Of a stretch of DNA of 27,898 nucleotides, positions 9,738-18,117 are shown piece after piece (the stretch's first letter is position 1; every line of letters starts with the position of its first letter). Both the position numbers and the translations under genes were made by a program. Under the pieces are notes generated by a model, which was given only the letters and a program-made list of their open reading frames with translations, was not told the DNA's origin and searched no databases. This DNA is from Cercozoa sp. M6MM (taxonomy: Eukaryota; Endomyxa: Ascetosporea): the NCBI GenBank assembly GCA_040357565.1, contig JBDODJ010000142.1. The stretch is one strand, 5' to 3'.

Positions 9738-10112
9738 AGACCAGTTGGTCTCCCATCATTGAAGTAAAAGAGAAAGAAGAGTTAAGAGTTTGTGGCTCTG
9801 CGATTGAGCCTGCCAGTTGGCATAAGAGAAAACCTCATCTACTTGGCATCAGCTGAGAGAAGGGGTTTTTTAATCTTCTCACGATTGACGTAAGAACCCA
9901 GTTGGGTTCTTTTCACTGACAACCGTCAGTTACAAGTTTCCCTGCACCAGTCCGGGGTGGGTCACAAGAGCATGGCCGTGTGCACCGCCCGCTTAGGCAC
10001 CAGTCCGGGGTGGGTAGGACTATACAACTACCCTTTGGACTTCATGGTTGGTGCATAGCGGGCTGCGAGTAGAGAGGCGTCGCAGGCGGCGTCGGGTCGT
10101 CCCGTCGTCTTC
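9738..10112 (+). ncRNA. Candidate structured RNA, multiple hairpins
   Basis: No credible coding frame, but stems follow one another: AGACC-AGTT-GGTCT (9738-9751), GGCTC/GAGCC (9794-9810), TGCC-AGTT-GGCA (9811-9822), GAGAAG/CTTCTC (9857-9880), AAGAACCC-AGTT-GGGTTCTT (9892-9911), ACTGAC-AACC-GTCAGT (9915-9930), a long 23-pair hairpin (9987-10063) and a 9-bp stem with one U-U mismatch and one G-U (10088-10109). Three stems share an AGUU cap while their flanks differ and still pair. AGNN-capped stems are what yeast RNase III (Rnt1) recognises, so this could be an snoRNA/snRNA-type precursor; that is inference. I found no match to U1, U2, U4, U5, U6, SRP or RNase P RNA. Strand is not determined because hairpins read on both; plus is assumed. 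Confidence 0.45.
9987..10063 (+). ncRNA. Long interrupted hairpin with duplicated 5' arm
   Basis: Paired blocks from outside in: GCCCGCT/AGCGGGC, GCACCA/TGGTGC, GTCC/GGAC, GGGTAG/CTACCC (23 pairs) with small internal loops and the apical loop GACTATACAA. The 5' arm sequence GCACCAGTCCGGGGTGGGT (9997-10015) is also present at 9944-9962, so the 3' arm could pair with either copy. Confidence 0.55.
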
Positions 10113-10194
10113 CCGTCTCTCCACCTGGTAACTAACGTCAAGTAATCAAACTGTATTTTCTTGTTTTCACTTTACTCCGCCTAAACGAAAATGC

Positions 10195-10547
10195 GGGAAT
10201 CCTCCCCTATCGTCGGGTAAAAATAGTGAGCCCATGAAAAAACCTGTCGCGAAGCAAGCTATTGTTACCTTTAGTAGAGCCTGGACATGTGTAGTGGTTG
10301 TCTAGGCATCACTGAACTACTGGACGCTAGTTTGTCAAATTCTCATGTTTTTTTCAACCAATTTACCCGATTTTCACTCGACGCGCCCCGATCGCTAATG
10401 ATGCTCCGCACACGGCTAGTGTATTTATAGAGCACATACTGGGGATCAGTGAAACGTGCTATCTTTCTATACTGATCAACATCATATCTGCTTGTTGGCT
10501 CAGTTTTATGGGCTCACTATTTTACCCGACGATACGGTAGGATTCCC
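10195..10547. mobile_element. MITE, Mutator-like (long TIRs, 9-bp TSD)
   Basis: Imperfect terminal inverted repeats of about 45 bp at 10195-10240 and 10504-10547 both begin GGGAATCCT and share the core TATCGTCGGGT...AATAGTGAGCCCAT; I count two mismatches and two single-base gaps. The element is flanked by the direct repeat CGAAAATGC at 10186-10194 and 10548-10556. A 353-bp size, no coding capacity, long TIRs and a 9-bp duplication fit a non-autonomous Mutator-type element; if the true duplication is 8 bp, hAT is the alternative. The close similarity of the two TIRs and intact duplications suggest a fairly recent insertion. Confidence 0.82.
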
Positions 10548-10670
10548 CGAAAATGCACGTTGGTCTCCATCGCATGGATAGCGCGACGGGAGTCTTACCA
10601 CGCAGTTCAAACATTGGTTGTAAGTAAACCTTGGTTGTACTTACAGTGAGTGTCAGTGTGGGTGGGTGCT

Positions 10671-12231
10671 TTAGTAGCCGCTCTTCTTCATGGCGTACAT
10701 TTGCGAGGCGAGCGCGTCGTTGCGGCGGCGGGCGCGCATCTTCTTCTTGGCGGCCTTGCTGCCACCGAGACCGGAGGCAGCAAGAGGCATTGCCTGCTCG
10801 CGCTGTTGTTCCTGTGGAAAGGCAGACACATGCGAGGAACAATGCAGACATGGAGAGAAGCAGTGATACCTGTCGCAATGAGGTGTCCCATGCCACCGAT
10901 CGCGTGATGTGCTGCGACACCTTGTGCTTGTGTTCCTCGGTTTGCGCACTACGGGTAGACACAACAACAGTGGTAAACCAGGCAAAGAAAGAGGGGAAAG
11001 AAGGAGGGCAGAAAGGAAGCTGCACAGTCGACGCAAGAAGTTAGCGTTGGCGAGGTTGACGAGACGTGACTGCTCGTAGTCGCCCTCCTGCGCCAGCGCG
11101 GCCGAGCGCTGTGCCACGTGGTCGACCAGCAGACTGATGTCGCAGTCGTTCTGTGCCTCCTCGGCATTGTGCGTGACCTCTTGTTGTGCAGCAATCACTC
11201 GCATCTAATATGCACAGAAATAAGACATGTGTGCATATATGCCTATGTATATGTATATGTAGATGTATATGTATATATAGTATACAAATAGGGCATGTAC
11301 CACACGAGCGCCGTCAGTGCGCGTGAAGCGCACCTGAATTTGAAAGGGAATCTGCGAGAGGTGCGCGTTGCTGTCGTCGCGCATGGCCTCGGCATTGACG
11401 CCGTACTCAAAGAAGAACTTGGCGTCACGTGTCACGTTACCGAGCTGTCGCGTCACGCGGTTGCCTTCGACCTCCTGCAGATCCTCCTGCTGCGCAGTCT
11501 CTTCCTGCAGCGAGATCTTGAGTGCCTGGTGGCACAGGATCGTCACCTCCACACCGGTAGCGACAGGGACAGAGGCGGCGTCCTTAAAGCCCTCGCGAAT
11601 GCGCGCCAAATCCACGCGGTTCACACGGCCGCCCGACCGATCGGCCACGATGCCGAGTCTGTCCAGGCAACATAATGTACTGCAGAGAGACAGCAAGGGG
11701 TACAGAGGATACAAACAGGGACAAGTACTGTTCGACACGGCACTCCTCGTCGGCGAGTGTGACCACGTCGACACTGACGCCCTTGACAGCGGCCCAGTCT
11801 CCGACACTCTCGTAGAACTCCTCGACCTCGTCGGTGACGCCATTGTCGAGTCGACCGACACCGACGTTGGCGACGCCGTCGGTGCAGATGACGACCTTGG
11901 AGCCACGACGCGTCGAGGCCATCTCGATGGCCGTCACCAAGGCCGGTCCCAATGCCGTACGGCCGCTCGGACGTAGCTGCGCCGTGGCACGCTTGAAGTT
12001 CTCCAGCGCACCTTCATCGCCGATGCGCTTGGTGCTGTCGCTCAGGTCCGATGCCAGTGCGCGCAGCTGGTGCTCGTCGCCCAGCGTGTCGTCGCCCTGC
12101 AGCACCGTCTCGCTGTCGCCGTGCACGCACACGTTGTTCGCGAACGTCAGCAGGCCGATGCGCATCGACTATACGTATACATAGATAGAAACAAAACAAC
12201 AACATCGTCAATACGCACACAATGCAAAATA

Positions 12232-12281
<50 letters not shown>

Positions 12282-13738
12282 ATGAGAGAAGATACCGACT
12301 GCTCCTTGGCGATGCTATCGACTTGCTGCTGCAGCGCCATGCGCACGGCCGCCAAGCGCGACACGTGCGTACTACGTTGCACGCGTCGGCGCGGCTTGAC
12401 CTGCACTGTCTACACTCCCAGCGATATTACCAACACACAACAGCGCCAGCACTGTGTGAGTGTGTGTATGTGTGTGTGCGTGTGTGTGTGTGTGTGTGCT
12501 TGTGTGGGCCATCAGTACCAACTTGGCACGCAGACGACTGATGAGACGGTTGATCTCGGCGTGCTCGTCCGACGGAATGGCCTGCTTAAGACCCTCCAGC
12601 TCGCTGATCTCGGCCTGGATCTGCGCCTTTCGCGTGGCGTCGTCGCCACCGTCCAGCATGTCGGCCGTGAGACCCGGCTGCAAAACATACAGACACACAT
12701 AATATATACATAATATATACCTAAAATACATCCATTATATATATATATATGTATATGTGTATATTGATATTGTATATTATACATTAATATATTATAGGTA
12801 TACTTGCGCTTACCACATTCTGCGTGAGTGCCATGGAGCCACTGGTGTCGACGGCAAAGTAGACGAACGGGTCGCCTGTACTTCCGCCGGTTTGGCCCTC
12901 ACCTATTAAAAGAAAGACAGTGCAGTGACATCTGACATGTACAGAAGATACGTATCAACTGTACCCTCCTCGAGTTCGCCGTCCTCAACAGCGCTCGGTG
13001 GCGGTTCGAGGACGAAATCGACGGTGGAGTTGTCGCTGAGAATGCTGTCGGGCGCACACTCGGACGGCACGTCGTTTTTGAGGCCACAGAACTCGCAGGT
13101 CCAAGTGCGTGTGTTGTTCTCATGCACACTGCCGGTTTCGGCAGCCTCGAGTTTGCTCAGCGAAGTGAGCAGCGCCGTGCAGCCGTTGCACGAGAAGGGC
13201 GACACAGAGCACTGCGGAGCATCCACTGTGAGCGAGGCGAAGTCGATGGCGGCCACGTTGGCCGTCACTCGCTGCTTGGCCACGACCTTGCGCTCTGCAC
13301 GCGGCTTTCGTCTCGGCTTCTTCCGAGCGTCGACTGGCGGCGGCGGAGCTGGCGCACTCTGAGCGGCACTTGGTGCGCTTGCTTCTTAGAGCAGCAAACA
13401 AGTCAAAAACATGCTTCCACTGTTGGAAAACAAAGCCTCGATTTACCTCCCGAGCTGCCAAAGAACGAACTGAAGAAACCGCGTCGCTGTGGCTGTTGCG
13501 CTTGCTGCGCAGGCGGAGCCGCAGCTGCAGAGATGTCTCCTTCGCCTTCTTCGGCGCTGGACTCAAAGTCATCTTCGTTCCTGTCAAATAATGTCAATGT
13601 CTGCAACATTGCTGACGCTAGAAAAAACAAAAGGCACAGTTCAATGCCGTCATTCAGCTCTTGCTCCGTGATTTCTTCGAGCACCTCCTCTTCCTCCTTG
13701 CTTGCGACGTGCGCTCTCTTTGACGCAAACTTCAACAT
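10671..13738 (-). CDS. Sec23/Sec24-related protein: zinc ribbon plus von Willebrand A domain
   Basis: Exons, right to left: 13638-13738, 13447-13580, 12965-13384, 12814-12902, 12519-12677, 12296-12409, 11729-12168, 11301-11679, 11036 or 11026-11204 (11026 fits the frame), 10870-10948, 10671-10811; 744 residues. Order: acidic and Pro/Gln-rich start, basic stretch, a zinc ribbon (CNGC at 144-147, CEFC at 175-178), then a von Willebrand A domain with MIDAS motif DTSGS (237-241), GLLTFANNV, and SKVVICTDGVANVG. The C-terminal part is beta-rich, then helical, ending basic (KKKMRARRRND) with KKSGY. Zinc ribbon followed by a VWA-like trunk is the Sec23/Sec24 plan of COPII coats, but a complete MIDAS and the absence of a clear gelsolin-like end suggest a relative rather than a core coat subunit. 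No function assigned. Confidence 0.75.
12234..12278. repeat. (AT)n microsatellite in an intron
   Basis: About 22 AT units in the intron 12169-12295 of the VWA gene. Confidence 0.9.
12455..12503. repeat. (GT)n microsatellite in an intron
   Basis: GTGTGT-rich tract in the intron 12410-12518; in transcript sense it is (AC)n, near the donor side. Confidence 0.85.
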
Positions 13739-15305
13739 TCTCGCAGGGTGAAAAAAACTGTGACAGCTTTCTCTCCTGGGTGGTCACTCCGGCTTCAACT
13801 CCTTTTCCTGGCTTCTAGCTCCACCTGTATGAATCCCCAGCAGGCTCGTACAGATAGTATTAGCGACTTGCAATGCACGAACAGAAAATTCCTGGGTCGA
13901 CTGAGAGCCACTGCTTGTAGCCCAGTGGCTGATTGTAAAATTCCTTGAACACTGACGGAATCCACAAACATCTTTCTGCTGATACTTACCTAATACGATG
14001 AACTGAACCGCGCCATGGTAGCGCAAAATTCCTCCCTTCGCCTTCGCAACCTCCTAGGTTTAGAATACTCGGATAGGTTTTTGGCAAGTGCGCCAGATTG
14101 AATTTTTGGAATACGGCTAAAGCGGTGCTGAAGCGTCTATGCTCAGAGTGGTCATTGCATGTGATGTTACTATACAATCTCAGCTTTTGTATTAGGATGA
14201 GCACGACCGACTTCGTCATCTGATGCATGGAAACAAGCATGTATTTCTCGTGTGCTTCAGCGTCGTGTCACCGTCGTCGTTTAAAAATGTAGCAGCCAAG
14301 TAAATTCCTGAAGTGCGACACCATGCTCAAACAAACCGAGTACCAAACACACCGAGTATGTCTTTCATGCACAGGTATATCCAGATCGGTAGTATCGTAT
14401 CTGGCGCTTGTGTAACTTAGCGTCATCGCCGGCACCAAGTCTGACTTGCGCTCTGACGAGTCGACTCTAGACAACCTTCGTGTCGAAGGTAGGCGCCCTA
14501 TAGAGAATGCAGAGGTGCGCTGCTACGTACACTCTTTCCAACCAAAGCATCTTTCCTGTCTTTTTTATCGGAGGTTTGTCGCTTCAGGCCGAAGAACTGT
14601 GCCAAAACGTTGGTGCGCATAAAATGCATGGAATGCAGCGCACTCATGCAGGAAGGACTTGACAACGTGCTCGACAAGTGTGCTCGCGTGGCTGTCGCGA
14701 GACTCTGCGAGGAGAGAAGAAACCACAGCCTTAGGAGGAGCCAGCGTTCTCGTTGCTCCATTCCGTAGTACGAGTACTTGTTCCGCAGAACTCAACCTTG
14801 AAACAGACAGCTGAGGTAGGCAACAATAACCCCGGTCCCGACGGGGATATCATACAAACGGTATGTGATGGGTCATTGGTGCCGGGCGCGCGGATCAGAA
14901 TGATCAAAACGAAAGGAGGTTCAGACCCATATGATCAGTCGTTGATTATGACTGATCTCCGTATTCGGTCACAAACAGAGCAAAATACAGTTTTGGACAC
15001 GAATGCAAAGCAACGTTTTGCGTATCGCACGTGCATTTCTGTGCTGTTGCAATCAGTGGTAATACACCTCTAGCTGTGGTAACACCAATCCTTGCCATTT
15101 GCTGGCTGCGCGAGGCTGACGTTGCATTTTTTTGCTCCATCGATCGCACTCTTTTCGACGCGAGAGCAGTGTTTCTGCCATTTCTGTAGTTTTGCACAGT
15201 CTGTTGCACGCTGTGTGTGTTCGACGGAAACGCAAGTTTTGCAAAATTTTGTCAGTTTCATCGTTTTTTTCTCTGCTCAGAAGCGGACGGTAACTTAACC
15301 TCATA
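13739..15305. other. Long intergenic region between VWA gene and PEPCK
   Basis: Divergent start codons flank 1.57 kb. It holds the U1-like locus (13982-14145) and small inverted repeats at 14833-14957 (CCCCG/CGGGG; GATCAGTC at 14933 with GACTGATC at 14950). A minus-strand open stretch at about 14512-14795 has protein-like composition but no ATG; it is not called as a gene. The rest shows nothing I can support. Confidence 0.5.
13982..14145 (+). ncRNA. Candidate U1 spliceosomal snRNA
   Basis: U1 pairs with 5' splice sites. The sequence starts ATACTTACCT, identical to the ten-base 5' end of U1, and has an Sm-type site AATTTTTGG at 14101-14109, that is nucleotides 120-128 of the RNA, close to its place in human U1 (about 125). 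A small stem (ACGGCT/AGCGT with one bulged base, 14113-14136) follows the Sm site, as expected. Weak points: I cannot find the U1-70K loop (GAUCANGAAG) or the U1A loop (AUUGCAC), and the central four-way junction is not obvious. The 3' end is set by analogy to a length of about 164. The ten-base match alone could occur by chance. Confidence 0.4.
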
Positions 15306-17489
15306 ATGGTGCTCACACGCAACGATTCGACGACGGAACTCGTCTCGCTGGAGCGCGGCGACGCGCGTAGCGATGAGAATCTGGCCATCGTGGCCCAGTA
15401 CGGCATCGTCGGTCCTGCTGAGGTTTACCGCAACGCGCCGCCGGCGCTGCTGTACAAGCTCGCGTGTCAGTACGAGAGCGACCAGACGCAGGTGTCATCG
15501 TCGGGCGCTCTGTGCGCACTGTCGGGTGAGCGCATGGGCCGTTCGCCGGCTGAGAAGTATTTTCCTCTATTCGCATTGTTCATGTGAGCACATTAGGTTG
15601 TACTAACTGTGCGAGTATGCTTGTGCAGGCGCATTGTGAAGGAGCCGACCTCGCAGGACAAGGTTTGGTGGGAGAGCGACGCGTGCCGTCCGCTTCCGGA
15701 ACGCTCGTTCGACATCAACCGCGAGCGCGCCATCGACTGGCTCAGCACGAAGCAGCACCTGTTCGTGTTCGACGGCTTTGCCGGATGGGATTCGGAGAAC
15801 CAGATCAAGGTGCGCGTGATCGCGTCGCGTGCCTACCACGCGCTCTTCATGCACAACATGCTCATCCGCCCGACGCCCGAGCAGCTTGTCGACTTTGGCA
15901 AGCCGGACGTGGTACATTGCGCCCCTTGTACCCCCCCCCCCCCCCCCCCCGACTTGTTTGCACGACCTTGTTTTTAGACCATTTTCGAGGCTGGTGACTT
16001 CCCGGCCAACCGCAACACTGACGGCATGTCGAGCAAGTGCTCGGTCACGCTGCACCTTCAGCGTCGCGAGTTGGGTACTTGCTGTACATGTGTATATTAA
16101 CATCATGACTGACTGTATGCGTGTGCTGATGTAGTGATCCTCGGCACTGAGTACGCGGGCGAGATGAAGAAGGGTGTTTTCTCGTTCATGCACTACCTGA
16201 TGCCGCTGCGTGGACATCTGTCGATGCACGCGTCGTGCAACGTGTCGCTCAAGGACGGCGGCAATGCTGCCGTTTTCTTCGGTCTCTCTGGTACGGGCAA
16301 GACCACGCTGTCGGCCGACACGCGTCGTGCGGTATCCTGCGCTTGCTTCTTTGCCTTCCCCCCGCTCTTATCTGTGCATGATGTGTAGCTCATTGGTGAT
16401 GACGAGCATGTCTGGACCGACAAGGGTGTCTTCAACATCGAAGGTGGCTGCTACGCCAAGGTACACTCAGCTTTCATCGTCTGAGCGGGCACACTTGAGG
16501 TATCGCGGTCCCTTTTGAAGGTGATCAACCTCGACGCCGAGGCCGAGCCGCTGATCTTCAACGCCATTCGTTTCGGCTCGGTGCTGGAGAACGTCGTGCT
16601 GCGTCCGGATCACTCTGTCGACTTTGCCAACACGGTACACTGAGGCACTCATGTCGTTCGTGTACCCCTTGTATGTATTTGTTTGGGAGGGCAGGTGCTC
16701 ACTCTGAACACACGCTGCTCGTACCCGATCGAGTACATCCCGAACGCCAACGTGCCGTGCCTCACTGAGTCGCATCCGCACAACATCATCTTCCTGACGT
16801 GCGACGCCTTTGGCGTGCTGCCGCCGGTGTCGCAGCTGTCGCCGGAGCAGGCCATGTACTACTTCATTAACGGCTACACTGCCAAGGTCGCCGGCACTGA
16901 GGTCGGCGTCAAGGAGCCGCGCGCTGCCTTTTCGGTACATTGCTTTGAGCTCTCTCCCTTGTCTACAGAAGTAGTCATACGCACACGCATGTAGGCCTGC
17001 TTCGGTGAGGCTTTCCTGGTGTACCACCCGAGCGTGTACGCCGAGCTGCTGGCCAAGAAGATGAAGCAGCACGGTGCACGTGCCTGGCTCGTCAACACGG
17101 GCTGGACGGGCGGCGCCTACGGCACGGGCCATCGCATGCCGATCCGCGTGACGCGTGCCATCATCGACGCCATCCACGAGGGCACGCTGGCCGACGTGCC
17201 GCACCAGACGCTACCGGTGATGAAGCTGCAGGTGCCGACCGAGGTGCCTGAGGTGGACTCGTCGATCCTCATGCCGCGCAACACCTGGGCCAGTGGCGAG
17301 GCCTACGACGCGCAGCTCCTCAAGCTCGCCAAGATGTTCGACTCCAACTTCGACAAGGTAATACACTTTGTTGCACACACATGCCTACATTTACTCACAC
17401 ACACATATATGTTTGCTGCTTTCCTTGTACAGTACCGCGCTGGTTCCAGCGAGGCCATCATCAACGCCGGCCCTGAGCTGCCGAACTAA
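15306..17489 (+). CDS. PCK1: Phosphoenolpyruvate carboxykinase (ATP)
   Basis: Converts oxaloacetate and ATP to phosphoenolpyruvate, ADP and CO2, the entry step of gluconeogenesis. Nine exons: 15306-15556, 15629-15911, 15978-16074, 16135-16331, 16389-16460, 16521-16634, 16695-16934, 16995-17357, 17433-17489; all phases agree, 557 residues, typical for the ATP-dependent type. Motifs: [29 protein letters not shown], the kinase-1 P-loop GLSGTGKTT (about 260-268), kinase-2 IGDDEHVW (about 278), and [12 protein letters not shown]. No N-terminal targeting sequence is apparent, so it is probably cytosolic. Absence of the GTP-type signature and presence of this bacterial/plant/fungal type rule out an animal host. 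Intron 2 contains a run of about 20 C near 15930. Confidence 0.97.
15930..15950. repeat. Poly-C tract in PEPCK intron 2
   Basis: Uninterrupted C run of about 20 in the intron 15912-15977, serving as part of a C-only pyrimidine tract. Exact length should be treated with caution because homopolymers are error-prone. Confidence 0.85.
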
Positions 17490-18117
17490 CCGTCACTCGA
17501 CTTTAACTCCTCGTCTGCCTGGGTTCCTACACGCCCAAGTCCAGCTACCTGCCTCCAGCAAGACAATTCGATGCAACGTCGACCGAAACTGCTCGAGTAT
17601 AAGTACTAACTAGTACGAATCGACGTCTCCATTGAAACATTCAAAGTATAAGCATATCTGCGTGCGATGCATGCGCGACATGCGTGGCACCGCGAGGCTG
17701 AATTAACCTTGCAATCGCCGGCAGCCCCCGGCGAAAAGGAACTGGAACCGAACCGGGACGTAATGTATGGTAAACAAACATTAGAAAAATTCCGCACTAA
17801 CTGAATTAACAGCGCACGGCAGTGTGCTTGGGGTCCCGAGACGTTCCCTGCATTCAGGAGGGCGTTCGGAGATACAAAATTGCGACTTTCTTTTTGCGGG
17901 GAACCGAGGACGCCAATTTTCCTGAGGCCTCCTCCTGTGTTTTACCCTCGTAGTCAGGGCTAGGATCGTGTCAGTGGAACACTTGAACAAAATCCCCCTC
18001 GGTTTGTTGTCTGACTTGGACTGGGACGGTAAGTGTTTCGACTTTCGATGTACAGGAGTAGAGTGAATTACAAGACAGGTCCTCTAAATATGTGCTAATG
18101 TACTGGCAGCAAAACGG
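17490..18117. other. Intergenic region, PEPCK 3' / secreted-protein gene 5'
   Basis: 628 bases with no supported gene. A GC-rich stem CGCCGG/CCGGCG lies at about 17717-17734. GGTAAGT near 18028 with GTACAG near 18052 could mark a small 5'-UTR intron of the next gene; this is only suggestive. Confidence 0.4.

Larger units (their letters stand above)
9637..10144. repeat. 15-bp direct repeats bounding a structured block
   Basis: AACTAACGTCAAGTA occurs exactly at 9637-9651 and 10130-10144, 493 bp apart, on either side of the hairpin-rich block. They could be target-site duplications of a small retroposon or unrelated duplicated sequence. The left copy also forms a 7-bp stem with GTTAGTT at 9652-9658. 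I see no tRNA-type A/B boxes and no poly-A tail. Confidence 0.45.

Noticed and set aside
9637-10144. tRNA, SRP RNA, RNase P or spliceosomal snRNA in the structured block
   Set aside because: No tRNA T-loop or A/B boxes, no SRP helix-8 motif, no Sm site and no snRNA 5' end were found; the RNA is left unclassified.
14512-14795. Minus-strand protein-like open stretch (LAPPKAVVSSLLAESRD...)
   Set aside because: No in-frame ATG, an upstream in-frame stop, and no convincing partner exon. A two-intron model can be drawn but is not supported enough to call.
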